Assembly (NCBI GenBank): GCA_963642245.1
Contig: CAVIFY010000006.1
Location: 1 to 64,000 of the forward strand
Source: CAG-217 sp963642245
GTDB taxonomy: Bacteria; Bacillota; Clostridia; Oscillospirales; Acutalibacteraceae
Length of the DNA stretch: 64,000 bases
Reading direction: 5' to 3'
Made by a program: the position numbers and the translations under genes. Within the stretch, counting starts at the first letter, position 1, and each line of letters opens with the position of its first letter. Shown here piece after piece: positions 1 through 8,441 of the stretch. The notes beneath the pieces were generated by a model. That model saw only the letters and a program-made list of their open reading frames with translations, searched no databases and had not been told where the DNA came from.

Positions 1-237
1 CAGGGTTTTCTTAATAAAATTAGATGCCGTTTTATACAGGAAGGCGCGTGGGTTTTCAACCTGCACGCCGCTTTTTAATTGCCGATAAAAGACCTCAAAG
101 GTCTCTTGCAAGCAATCTTCTGCATCATCTGCATGGCAGTGCAACCTGGCCATACAAAATGAAAAAATACTATCGCTGTATGTATCAAATGTCTGATTAA
201 ATTCTGCATCCACCTGCGATATGGGTACTTTACCCAT
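1..237 (-). CDS. ECF-type RNA polymerase sigma factor, N-terminal part (cut by window edge)
   Basis: About 79 codons are readable before the window edge. The product starts MGKVPISQVDAEF and carries a sigma-70 region 2 pattern: a YSDSIFSFCMARL helix, the acidic DDAEDCLQETF segment, and NPRAFLYKTASNFI, which matches the core-binding and -10-melting helices of ECF sigma factors. Region 4 would lie outside the window. The ATG at 237 is preceded by a GGGGG-type ribosome binding site. It lies downstream of the FHA/kinase cluster on the same strand but behind a terminator and its own promoter, so it is probably a separate unit. Whether it drives the cluster is unknown. The family assignment is firm for the visible half. 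Confidence 0.85.
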   Translation of the reverse strand, partial: MGKVPISQVDAEFNQTFDTYSDSIFSFCMARLHCHADDAEDCLQETFEVFYRQLKSGVQVENPRAFLYKTASNFIKKTL

Positions 238-315
238 CGCATCGCCCCCATTCTGCGTTGTTTTCCATATATATGTACCCCAAACCGCCAAAATATTACA
301 AAAAAGATGCATTTC

Positions 316-344
316 ATTTTATCACAGTTTTTGCCGTTTGTCAT
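316..344 (-). promoter_or_regulatory. Sigma-A-like promoter of the ECF sigma gene
   Basis: On the minus strand, ATGACA (339-344) and TAAAAT (316-321) are separated by 17 bp, about 80 bp upstream of the sigma factor start. Confidence 0.55.
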
Positions 345-349
345 GAACA

Positions 350-383
350 GAAAAAGAGCAGACATCTCTGCCTGCTCTTTTTG
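350..383 (-). terminator. Intrinsic terminator ending the FHA/kinase cluster
   Basis: The inverted repeat AAAAAGAGCAG / CTGCTCTTTTT has a 10-base loop and a T run on the minus strand. It lies about 35 bp past the stop of the last secreted-protein gene, and separates it from the sigma factor gene. Confidence 0.8.
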
Positions 384-418
384 CTTCTATATTGTATTTC
401 GTCGATCAAATCTGACTG

Positions 419-1666
419 TTATTTCTTGGTAGTCACACTCTTGGCCTTACTCCACCCGGAGTACAGCTTTACATTCTTGCCGTTCACCTTAACGGTCTTA
501 TAAGTGCGCACGCGAACATAATACTTCTTCTTGGCAGACAGCTTGCTTACGCTCTTAGAGGTCGTGCTGTTCTTGGTGATATTCACCGTCTTATTACCTT
601 TTTTGAAGTTAGAAGATGTGCTGTACTGCACTTCATAGCCGGTAGTCTGGGTAGCCTGCTTTTTCCAGGTGACCTTAAAGCCTTTCTTGGCCGCCGTCAC
701 CTTGGACACGCTGGTGCCCTTGGGATTGATGGTAAAGGTTTTGGTCATGGAGCCAAATCTGGCGTACTCTTTCTTAAACTTCACCTTCACCGTGTACTTA
801 CCTACATTCTTGCAACCGCCGGAATAAGTCACATCATAGTACGCACTGGAGATTTTCTTTCCATCGCTGTCCTTTACGGTAACAGACGGTTTTTTCACCT
901 TACCATCGTAGGTATAAGAGGTAGCAGACAGGTTCATCGTCTTGGGCTTATAGAAATAAGAAGAGGTGGAATAAGAACACACCCGGCAGTTATAGTACGC
1001 AGAAGTGTAATCGCTGTACTGATATGTGGTCACCTCATAGTCGTGGCTGTGCTTGTAGACCTTAATGGTTGCCGGAACTGTATGGTAAGCGTAGCCCTGC
1101 ACCTCTGTTTTCATGGTCTTTTCCATATCGTAATCATCGTAGGACGCATAGGCCACAATATAGTAGGTCTTGCCCTTTTGAAGATAGGCGGCACCGCGGG
1201 CCGTGTTTCTGTACACATTATAGGTGGACGATGCAATAGATGCCTCTTTTGAGGTATGGATATTGTATTCATAACTGCCGTTTGAAACAGAATAATACTT
1301 GTTGTCCTTTATGCTCTCTGCATCACTGTAAGCGAACTGTACCGTCATGTGCTGGTTCCGCTCGGCAATATAGATAGAAGCCTCATAATACCCATTGGCC
1401 GTGGGAATAAACTTTAACACCTTGTTCGGCTCATACACACTGTACAGTTCCGTTCTTTCCGGATTGGTATAAACGCCGTTCTTAAAGTTCACCCGGTAGC
1501 TTTGATTGAGTTTTAATTCCGGTGCAGTCTGCAAGGCGTCTTCCTTTTCATCCTGACAAACCGGAAACGCGGAATAATTGGCCGCCTGCGCAATCATGGT
1601 GGTGCCCATCAAACTGGTAATCACCAGAATAACCGCAAGAACGGTTGAAATCATCTTTTTCGTCAT
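419..1666 (-). CDS. Secreted protein with C-terminal fibronectin type III-like domain
   Basis: A 415-residue exported protein. A signal peptide (MTKKMISTVLAVILVITSL, then an Ala-rich cleavage region) is followed by a beta-rich middle part and, over about the last 90 residues, a fibronectin type III-like module (VSKVTAAKKGFKVTW at its start, YYVRVRTYK near its end). This Lys-rich Fn3 style is common at the ends of surface proteins of gut Clostridia. There is no LPXTG motif or membrane anchor, so it is probably released or held by charge. I chose the ATG at 1666 over a GTG nine bases upstream because AAAGGTG then has normal spacing. It is the last gene before the terminator of the FHA cluster. 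Its ligand is unknown. Confidence 0.75.
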   Translation of the reverse strand: MTKKMISTVLAVILVITSLMGTTMIAQAANYSAFPVCQDEKEDALQTAPELKLNQSYRVNFKNGVYTNPERTELYSVYEPNKVLKFIPTANGYYEASIYIAERNQHMTVQFAYSDAESIKDNKYYSVSNGSYEYNIHTSKEASIASSTYNVYRNTARGAAYLQKGKTYYIVAYASYDDYDMEKTMKTEVQGYAYHTVPATIKVYKHSHDYEVTTYQYSDYTSAYYNCRVCSYSTSSYFYKPKTMNLSATSYTYDGKVKKPSVTVKDSDGKKISSAYYDVTYSGGCKNVGKYTVKVKFKKEYARFGSMTKTFTINPKGTSVSKVTAAKKGFKVTWKKQATQTTGYEVQYSTSSNFKKGNKTVNITKNSTTSKSVSKLSAKKKYYVRVRTYKTVKVNGKNVKLYSGWSKAKSVTTKK

Positions 1667-1728
1667 TAAAATCACCTTTTCTTTCTATTACTACTTTCGA
1701 TTTCATCGATTTTATCGTTTTATACACA

Positions 1729-4374
1729 TTACAGATAATATACGGCTAACCACTGATTTGTTTCAACTTCTCGTATAAAAATATCATTTTTCCTAAACGC
1801 AAGACTGTTGGGCTGCAATAGGCCGTGCGCGACTGTCCAATTCTTTTGTTCAAAATCTTCTGCGTTCAGGATTTCAAAATGCGCCTTATCATAGTGACCA
1901 GTGGCTGCAAACACCTTATCTTGATAAATCATCATTGACCATATTGGAGCTTCACTGTGAAGGGTATGCCATTCTTGCATTTTCCCACTTTCTAAATCAA
2001 TTTTGTACACCATCCAAGTACCTTCTTCACCTTTCCATTGATCCTGGGTACAATATAAGACATTACCGCTAATTGATCGCACGATTTTATTCTTCATATC
2101 TATATTCATCTTATCAATCTTTTTGGTACTCAAATTGCATTTGTACAAAACATGGTTGGTGATGGATGTATCATCTGTATAATCAATGCCTTCAAAATAC
2201 AAATCATTTTTACAGGTATAAAATGACAAATGGTCCATATTTTGTTTTTGAATATCTGATACCTGACCATTATTCGCGTCAAAAATACATAAACGAGCCG
2301 TTCCGCCTAAAGCATCCCCAATACCCGTATATAATAGAATTTGGTTATTCGGTAAGGGAATAAGGTCTGTATAGTAGACAGACCAATCATCATCGGCGTA
2401 GTCTAATCGGTATTCCGTTTTGTTATCGCTTCCATCAAAATTAGCACTATATATAACTCCATGTTTGCAATAGTAAATTCGATTATTTGCGAAAACGAAA
2501 CTACCCGAGCACGAATCAATTTCCGTTTCATTTCCATTAAGAGCATGAACGACCAAGTCATAACCCGCTTCATCATTTGCATTTTCCGCTGGATCAAGAT
2601 AAGCATAGTACATGCCATCATCAGTATAATCCAGACTGGCATTCTGTGCGTTCCACTGGCGTTTTTGCAGATCATCATCTGCGCTGGCGTCAATCTGCAA
2701 AGCCTCATCCTGGGAGACGGTTTTGCCGTTTTGCAAAAGGCCGGCGTCCCGGATCTCTTGCTGATTATTGGCTATGTTCTCCTCCATCTCTGCAAAATTA
2801 TCAAAATGCTTGCTTTGAATAGCCAAATAATACAGCGAAAGAACGGTATTAATGGTTTTGATCCGGTCCTTGTAATATGTAGCCGACATATCGTACTTTG
2901 CAGCCAATTTGTTGGCTGCATCAAAAGTCTGCTTGCAAGCAATCAGATAGAAAATAGCTGCCTGGCGCTCATTTTCCGTCTGGGATTCATTGGTATGGCG
3001 GAGTGCATTGTTCAAATCATTAAAGTCATTAAACAGCATGGTCCGAACCGCTAAATCCAGCATAATGGAATAATTGGCGTCTGACGCAATATCGCACCCG
3101 GCTGCTCGGCAAACCTTGGTGATCACATCCATGGTTTTGGTAGCAATGGCCAACTCTGAAAGCACGGCATCGGAAGCCGCCTTTTTCAGTGCTGTTTTTA
3201 CCGCATCGTCTGCGCCGTATTTGACCAGCTGCTGCCCCACCTGGCCCATAATATTGGAGACGGTACTGCCGCCATATCTGGACTTGACCTTAAACAAGGC
3301 CACACGGAACGGGAAATCCGCACCTGACTTCAACTGGCGATCGCTGAACTGCGCCAACATATTCTGGTTATCCTCACACATACTGCCCAGCTTTAGATAA
3401 TAATCCGCAAACTGGGTGATCTTGGACAAATCAGAAAACATAGTATTCCAGTCGCTGGCATCTTTCCAAAGCAGCGACACGCTCAAGTTGTCCTCTTTCA
3501 GCGGCTGCGTCACATCCGTTATGATAGAAGTCAAATCCGCCAGCTTTTTGGAAGTATCGTGCACATCTTTATTCAGCCCGGCTACGGTACTAAACCGATT
3601 GATCAGATCATCGCCGGAGGTCAGCGCGTCCATGTACGCCTGATTATCCGTAACGCATTTGTCCAAAAAGCTCTCATACTCTTTGATATCGCCGGTATGG
3701 AAAATAAAGTCCAGCTTGGATATCCGGCGTTCAAATACGGTAGAGCCAAAATAGCCCAATATGCCGGAAAGTTTGAACAGCATTTCGCTGCCGTCAAAAA
3801 TATCGTCCACAATATTGCCAACATCATAACGCAGCAAATCCGATTTACTCTGAATTTTGCTCATGGCATATTCTGCGTCTACCAAGCTGTAACCGCTGTT
3901 GACCACCCGCATTACATCATCTTTAATGGTCAAGCTGCACTTTAAGTAAGCCGCCATTTGATCAAGTGGCAAGAATGTGGTTTGGCCAAAGGTATAAACG
4001 CCATGCAGCGTGTATTCCTTGGACGAAAACGGGCTCATATATACTGTGGCTTTTTTGCTGTCCGGGTTGATCTCTACCCTGCCGAACTGACTGTTTGCCT
4101 CCTGCCCCTTGCGCACAAAAGCGTGGGTATCGCTGTTATAATAGAACAGCGTGTATTTGGCCAAAAAATTGGTAGAAACATACAGCTCCTGCCCCACAAC
4201 ATACGCCGCTTCCCGGCTCTCTGTTTTGCTGCCGTTCTCACTTACGCTCTCCACCTGGAAAGAAAGAAACCGGCTCTCCGCCGCACTGACCGGCAGACTG
4301 CCCAGTAACATTACCAGAGATAGCACCACCGCCAACACCCGGGCAGGGAGCGATTTGCACCTTTGTTTCATCAT
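1729..4374 (-). CDS. Large secreted protein: copper-amine-oxidase-N-like domain, helical middle, DUF5050-like beta-propeller
   Basis: An 881-residue exported protein with an N-terminal signal peptide (ARVLAVVLSLVMLLGSLP). Residues of about 35-150 resemble the copper amine oxidase N-terminal-like stalk domain (YVSTNFLAKY, FLPLDQMAAYL). A long alpha-helical middle follows, and from about residue 590 a repetitive beta-propeller-like part of the DUF5050 type (GMYYAYLDP, NNRIYYCKHG, NQILLYTG). Its start overlaps the stop of the upstream zinc-ribbon gene by four bases (ATGA), indicating translational coupling. The DNA for the propeller part (about 1729-2640) is clearly more AT-rich than the rest, as if the halves have different histories. 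It is plausibly an extracellular sensor or binding protein of the cluster, which is inference from context. Confidence 0.7.
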   Translation of the reverse strand: MMKQRCKSLPARVLAVVLSLVMLLGSLPVSAAESRFLSFQVESVSENGSKTESREAAYVVGQELYVSTNFLAKYTLFYYNSDTHAFVRKGQEANSQFGRVEINPDSKKATVYMSPFSSKEYTLHGVYTFGQTTFLPLDQMAAYLKCSLTIKDDVMRVVNSGYSLVDAEYAMSKIQSKSDLLRYDVGNIVDDIFDGSEMLFKLSGILGYFGSTVFERRISKLDFIFHTGDIKEYESFLDKCVTDNQAYMDALTSGDDLINRFSTVAGLNKDVHDTSKKLADLTSIITDVTQPLKEDNLSVSLLWKDASDWNTMFSDLSKITQFADYYLKLGSMCEDNQNMLAQFSDRQLKSGADFPFRVALFKVKSRYGGSTVSNIMGQVGQQLVKYGADDAVKTALKKAASDAVLSELAIATKTMDVITKVCRAAGCDIASDANYSIMLDLAVRTMLFNDFNDLNNALRHTNESQTENERQAAIFYLIACKQTFDAANKLAAKYDMSATYYKDRIKTINTVLSLYYLAIQSKHFDNFAEMEENIANNQQEIRDAGLLQNGKTVSQDEALQIDASADDDLQKRQWNAQNASLDYTDDGMYYAYLDPAENANDEAGYDLVVHALNGNETEIDSCSGSFVFANNRIYYCKHGVIYSANFDGSDNKTEYRLDYADDDWSVYYTDLIPLPNNQILLYTGIGDALGGTARLCIFDANNGQVSDIQKQNMDHLSFYTCKNDLYFEGIDYTDDTSITNHVLYKCNLSTKKIDKMNIDMKNKIVRSISGNVLYCTQDQWKGEEGTWMVYKIDLESGKMQEWHTLHSEAPIWSMMIYQDKVFAATGHYDKAHFEILNAEDFEQKNWTVAHGLLQPNSLAFRKNDIFIREVETNQWLAVYYL

Positions 4375-5054
4375 TTGAGTGCCTCCGTCAGGGCCTGCAT
4401 CGCGTCTGTGTACGCATAGCCCAGCATCGCATTTGCAAATGCGTCATTAAACTGTACATGGTACTCTCCGGCATCGTCCACGATCACATCCACTGTTTGG
4501 GTTGTGGTCTTGGGTGTGGCCGTCTCGATCATTTTGCAGATCGCCTGGTCCATATCCGAGCCGCTAACAGACTTTTTCGTCTTCTGCGCCTGGTACTTTT
4601 TCAAATCTCCGCTGATATCCGGTGAAGTGACCTGCACAGTCACTGTATAATAGCCGTTTTGCTGCTTTTCGGCACCGGTGCAGGTCAAACTGGCCTGCTT
4701 ATCCAGTGCGTCCAAGAAATCCGGCTGCTTATCCGTAACCGCCGCCTGCCACTGGGTGGTGATCTGTGTTTCAAATTTTTTTAACCGATCGGAACGCGCC
4801 TTCATGGCAATACCCACAATACCGCCGATCAAAAGTGCCACTGCCAGCACACCGGCAATCACGATCACCACTACTTTTTGTTTCTTTTGCCGCTCGGCAT
4901 CTGCCGTCTTTGTACTTTTGGCCGGCACAGTAGCCGCGCGCTGCGCAACGGTCTGCTTGGCCGCCTGCACCTGCGCCGGTGTAAACGGATGACCGCAGTG
5001 CACACAGTTCGGCAGTCCGTCCGGCGTTTCCTTACCGCAATACGCACATTTCAT
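4371..5054 (-). CDS. Zinc-ribbon single-pass membrane protein
   Basis: A 227-residue protein. An N-terminal zinc ribbon has two CxxC pairs (C3/C6 and C17/C20), followed by a Gln/Ala/Lys-rich linker. A single transmembrane helix (VVVIVIAGVLAVALLIGGIVG) lies at about residues 75-97, and a globular domain follows at 105-227. With the ribbon inside, the C-terminal domain would be outside. Zinc-ribbon plus one TM helix is common in Firmicutes, usually of unknown role. The ATG at 5054 has an AAAGGAG ribosome binding site. It is four-base coupled to the secreted 881-residue protein downstream, so the two are probably partners. Confidence 0.7.
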   Translation of the reverse strand: MKCAYCGKETPDGLPNCVHCGHPFTPAQVQAAKQTVAQRAATVPAKSTKTADAERQKKQKVVVIVIAGVLAVALLIGGIVGIAMKARSDRLKKFETQITTQWQAAVTDKQPDFLDALDKQASLTCTGAEKQQNGYYTVTVQVTSPDISGDLKKYQAQKTKKSVSGSDMDQAICKMIETATPKTTTQTVDVIVDDAGEYHVQFNDAFANAMLGYAYTDAMQALTEALK

Positions 5055-5080
5055 ATCTTACTCCTTTGTTCATCCGTTCG

Positions 5081-5620
5081 TTAGATCAACGCATGAAGCA
5101 TCATGTCAAACATATCAAAGTCACTGAACGCCGCTGCAGTACCGGCTAAAGTTCCGACTATAAGAATTATGCCGCCAATGACTTGCACTGCCAAGCCGAT
5201 CGAGGATAAAACAATGGCCACGATACTCAAAGTCTTTGCCAATTCGTGATTATGCTCATGGGTAGTCGGGTAAGCGATCTTGGCCCATTTTAAGGCAATA
5301 ATGCCTAAAATTAAACTAACCACACTAAAAATTTGAAGTATAGATAAAACCAATGCCACAATAGACATAGTAAAAGCATCATCGCCTTTTTTACGAATCT
5401 CGCTTGCATTTTTATATACAGATACACGACTTTGCGCAGCGTATGCTGCACGATTTACGGACCCACCAGCCTGATTTACACCTTGATAAGCGGCATTTCC
5501 CATATTGTTCATACCATTTCCGACCTGGGCACCAAACCCGCTATTTTGCACAACCGTACCGCATTGCACGCAGTTATGTACGCCGTTTGGAATAACTGCT
5601 CCGCATTTTGGACAAAACAT
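5081..5620 (-). CDS. Zinc-ribbon multi-pass membrane protein (DUF4190-like)
   Basis: A 179-residue protein. A zinc ribbon at the N-terminus (CPKC at 3-6, CVQC at 17-20) is followed by a Gly/Asn/Gln-rich linker and two or three hydrophobic segments in the second half (SIVALVLSILQIFSVVSLIL; a second around VIGGIILIVGTLAG). The arrangement resembles DUF4190-type small membrane proteins. The start has a perfect GGAGGT ribosome binding site. The gene is more AT-rich than its neighbours and stands behind an intergenic hairpin, so its expression may be reduced relative to the upstream FHA genes. No function can be assigned. Confidence 0.65.
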   Translation of the reverse strand: MFCPKCGAVIPNGVHNCVQCGTVVQNSGFGAQVGNGMNNMGNAAYQGVNQAGGSVNRAAYAAQSRVSVYKNASEIRKKGDDAFTMSIVALVLSILQIFSVVSLILGIIALKWAKIAYPTTHEHNHELAKTLSIVAIVLSSIGLAVQVIGGIILIVGTLAGTAAAFSDFDMFDMMLHALI

Positions 5621-5640
5621 AACTTACCTCCTTACAAAAT

Positions 5641-5673
5641 CAGGGCCACCACCTTAGCGGTGCGGTGGCCCTG
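5641..5673 (-). terminator. Intercistronic hairpin, possible weak terminator
   Basis: A perfect 10-bp stem (CAGGGCCACC / GGTGGCCCTG) lies between the DUF4234-FHA gene and the zinc-ribbon membrane gene. On the minus strand it is followed only by ATTTTG, so it may be a leaky terminator or a processing site that sets relative expression. Confidence 0.55.
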
Positions 5674-5682
5674 TCAAGCACA

Positions 5683-6546
5683 TTAGTTTAACCTAAATGA
5701 ATTGCTCCCCTTACCGATGCTGACAACTGTATTCGGCTGCAACTGGAGCGGCGTATGCGGCTGCAACTTGGTGCCGCCGTTGATATATGTACCGTTTGAG
5801 GAATAATCCGTTACCGTGTACAATCCACTAAAGGGATCAAAACGAATACCGCAATGGCGCTTGCTGACGGTCGTGTATTTTCCATCAATAACAATGTTGG
5901 AAACAGACGGATCCCGACCAATGACCACTTCTTTACCCTGATCCACCGGGAATTGACACCCGTTATACTGACCGTCCAGCCAAGCGATAGCACCGGTTAA
6001 GGCCGTCGTCGCATCACTCGGGTCAGGAGCAGGAGCACAAACAGGAATAGAAACAGAATCGGGATTCGGACCAAGTTCGGAGATAAGCTCAATCGGCTTC
6101 AGCGGTTCCCGCTCATACTGTGCACGCACCAGCGGATTCTCCACATACGGTTTCGGCTCCACATAGCCCACAAACGGCTCGAACTGATTAATATCTGCAA
6201 CGAAATAGCAGTAAGCTACGATCGGCCCAACAGCAATAAACGAACCTAAAAGGGTCCACAGCAAGAAGTCGCCACCGCTATGTTTCACTTTAATGGCATA
6301 ACGATAGCCATTGTCGCAAAGTCGATCCATCGCTTTATAAAACCACACCAAAGGATAAATACCCAGCGTCACAAAGCCTAACAGCCAAGTCCACAAATAG
6401 AACATGGTGTCCCGGCCATCGCCCTCGCAAATTCTGTTAATGTCCTTGCTGATTTTACAAAATACAACGATCCAATAAATACCGCAAGTAATAAATCCCA
6501 GGAATATAAACAGTGCGATATTTCGTTTTTTTATGGTTTCCACCAT
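5683..6546 (-). CDS. DUF4234 membrane protein with C-terminal FHA domain
   Basis: A 287-residue protein. The N-terminal half has three hydrophobic segments in the DUF4234 pattern (FITCGIYWIVVFCKI; GFVTLGIYPLVWFYKAMDRL). After a Pro-rich linker, residues of about 205-287 form an FHA domain with all expected phosphothreonine-binding landmarks: the GR of VVIGRDPS, S-x-x-H in VSKRHCGI, and NGT in SSNGTYINGG. The linker holds an ATTAL stretch, a possible T-x-x-L phospho-site. It should display an FHA reader on the inner membrane face. It lies seven bases after the next FHA gene upstream, inside a run of four membrane-FHA genes that look like tandem duplicates. Confidence 0.82.
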   Translation of the reverse strand: MVETIKKRNIALFIFLGFITCGIYWIVVFCKISKDINRICEGDGRDTMFYLWTWLLGFVTLGIYPLVWFYKAMDRLCDNGYRYAIKVKHSGGDFLLWTLLGSFIAVGPIVAYCYFVADINQFEPFVGYVEPKPYVENPLVRAQYEREPLKPIELISELGPNPDSVSIPVCAPAPDPSDATTALTGAIAWLDGQYNGCQFPVDQGKEVVIGRDPSVSNIVIDGKYTTVSKRHCGIRFDPFSGLYTVTDYSSNGTYINGGTKLQPHTPLQLQPNTVVSIGKGSNSFRLN

Positions 6547-6552
6547 TTTATC

Positions 6553-7512
6553 TCATCCTTTCTTTTCACTTTGAATTTCACAATAAAAACTATTATCCGT
6601 TTGGGCCAAATTAAAAATCTGGTCTGCGCGCAAGTCATTCCAGGTGCCACCGGACTGCATGCGTTGGTCACCTGCACTACGAAAGGTACCGTTTGTGGAA
6701 TAATCCCGCACATAAAAGCACTTGCCTTTGCGCAGCACACCACAGTGTACACGACTGACTTTTTTGTACCTACGATCAATCACAATCTGGCACCTGGCCG
6801 GGTCTTTTCCGATCTTCACTTCTGTTTGATCCGGCAATTCCACCTGTGCACCGGTGTAAGATCCACCGCAGCAACATAAATAATAGTGTAATGCCGGAAC
6901 AGCCGGACCAATCGGTACCTCTGCTCTTATCGGCGTATCTGTTCCCGGTATCCGCTTTTCTCTATCCGGCTCTGACTGATCATGCGCACGCCGCCGCTCT
7001 AAAAAAGGACCGAGCACCAACTCTGCATACCGGTGATACTGCAAGGCAAAAGCCACACATTGCAAAAGAAACGCCAGCGGCACGCCAAAACCAAGCCGTC
7101 CCTTCCCCTCTAAAATATAAGAAGCGTGGAAGCGATTGGTATAAAATAAGATCTCAATCAAAACAGCCGTACAATAGAATGCAAAACACAACAACGCAAA
7201 CGCAAACAAGGCCCGTTCCGCCCCGACTGGGTCTTTGATTTTGTCTTGCACAGCAGCCAAAATGAAAAATACAACCATAAAGAGCAGAGAGAAAATCAAA
7301 AGTACCACTACAGCCTGTGCAAAATTCGCCAGCCGTGTATAAAAATACTGCTGATATGGGGCGTAATCACCCGTTAAGCCCATCTGCCAAAACCGTAGTG
7401 AGCCAACCAGCTTTACCCCCCGATCCGTATGTAAGGAGAACAGGCCAAAGAAGTAAAACGGCACACTGCACGCAAACAGAAATATGGGTACATTCTTCAC
7501 ATTGCTCTGCAC
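6553..7512 (-). CDS. Multi-pass membrane protein with C-terminal FHA domain
   Basis: A 319-residue protein with about four transmembrane segments in residues 5-165 and an FHA domain at about 225-319 (VKIGKDPARCQIVID, VSRVHCGV, STNGTF). In the first motif Lys replaces the usual Arg of the GR pair, while S-x-x-H and NGT are kept. The gene starts with GTG at 7512, spaced correctly from AGAGGTGA. The FHA part is close to those of the two upstream neighbours, which points to tandem duplication. The membrane part is not a family I recognise. It is probably a membrane-tethered phosphothreonine reader of the cluster. Confidence 0.78.
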   Translation of the reverse strand: MQSNVKNVPIFLFACSVPFYFFGLFSLHTDRGVKLVGSLRFWQMGLTGDYAPYQQYFYTRLANFAQAVVVLLIFSLLFMVVFFILAAVQDKIKDPVGAERALFAFALLCFAFYCTAVLIEILFYTNRFHASYILEGKGRLGFGVPLAFLLQCVAFALQYHRYAELVLGPFLERRRAHDQSEPDREKRIPGTDTPIRAEVPIGPAVPALHYYLCCCGGSYTGAQVELPDQTEVKIGKDPARCQIVIDRRYKKVSRVHCGVLRKGKCFYVRDYSTNGTFRSAGDQRMQSGGTWNDLRADQIFNLAQTDNSFYCEIQSEKKG

Positions 7513-7533
7513 GCCATCACCTCTGACCTTGTT

Positions 7534-8418
7534 TTACAGCAATCGGAAAATATTATCCGTTCCTGCCAAATTCAACACAGCTCCCCGCTGCAAATAAGAC
7601 GCACTACCCGGCTGCAGGCGCATACCGCCGACCACATTGGTGCCGTTTGTTGACCGATCTGTTACGATATACAGATCCTGTGCAGCGTCATACTCTACCG
7701 TACAATGCACACGAGAAACTTTTTTATAGGACCGATCAATAATAACGGAGCATTGCGCCGGGTCTTTACCGATCGCTACCATTTCACCGGCTGTGATCGG
7801 AATTTCATAACCGGCACAAGATCCACTGGAAAAGGCAATTCCGCCGACTGCGGGCGGTGTATCCATGACTATGTCTTTATTTTTATTCTTTTTTTTAGGC
7901 AACATAATTGCTGCTGTTAATGCCAAAGCCAAAGCGATAAGCAGCAGCACGGCGTTGGCCCACAAACCGGCACCGGCAGACACCTCACTCTTTTCAGCAC
8001 GCAGAAAGATAATGAAAGTTACCGGTACGGCAAAGGCCAGTCCCTTGAGAATTGTGCTGACAATCTTACAGGGCTTATTTGCGAAAATATCTAAAATAGC
8101 AGAAACAAATGCAAGCCCCAGCCCAACAAAGATCAACGCAATTAGCCAATCTACACCTTTTGAATCCACACCAAAATAGTCCATCAGATCTTTGATTTCA
8201 AAGATGTTATGCAGACTAATCTGCAATTTTGACAGTATAGTAACCTCAAAGAGCGGTGCAAACAGCGTGAGCATACCAATGAGTGACAAACCCATCGCCA
8301 CAAACCCTAAAATACGAGAAATCAGTGTGTGCTTTTTTTCTTTTTCCCGGTCATCATTTTGCAAAAGCACCGTATCCGGCGATTCTGCAACATAGTCATC
8401 ATAGATAGGTCCAACCAT
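7534..8418 (-). CDS. Multi-pass membrane protein with C-terminal FHA domain and TVLL motif
   Basis: A 294-residue protein. The ATG at 8418 is preferred because AAAGGAAA lies just upstream and a longer reading would run into the neighbouring gene. A cytoplasmic N-terminal tail contains DTVLL (T16), a T-x-x-L candidate phospho-site flanked by acidic residues. About four transmembrane segments span 40-175. The FHA domain at about 200-294 keeps S-x-x-H (VSRVHCTV) and NGT (STNGTNVVGG) but has GK instead of GR (VAIGKDPAQC). It sits 21 bases after the neighbouring FHA gene ends and is one of four tandem relatives. The membrane portion has no recognised function. Confidence 0.78.
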   Translation of the reverse strand: MVGPIYDDYVAESPDTVLLQNDDREKEKKHTLISRILGFVAMGLSLIGMLTLFAPLFEVTILSKLQISLHNIFEIKDLMDYFGVDSKGVDWLIALIFVGLGLAFVSAILDIFANKPCKIVSTILKGLAFAVPVTFIIFLRAEKSEVSAGAGLWANAVLLLIALALALTAAIMLPKKKNKNKDIVMDTPPAVGGIAFSSGSCAGYEIPITAGEMVAIGKDPAQCSVIIDRSYKKVSRVHCTVEYDAAQDLYIVTDRSTNGTNVVGGMRLQPGSASYLQRGAVLNLAGTDNIFRLL

Positions 8419-8441
8419 AATTTTTCCTTTCTGAAGAACCG

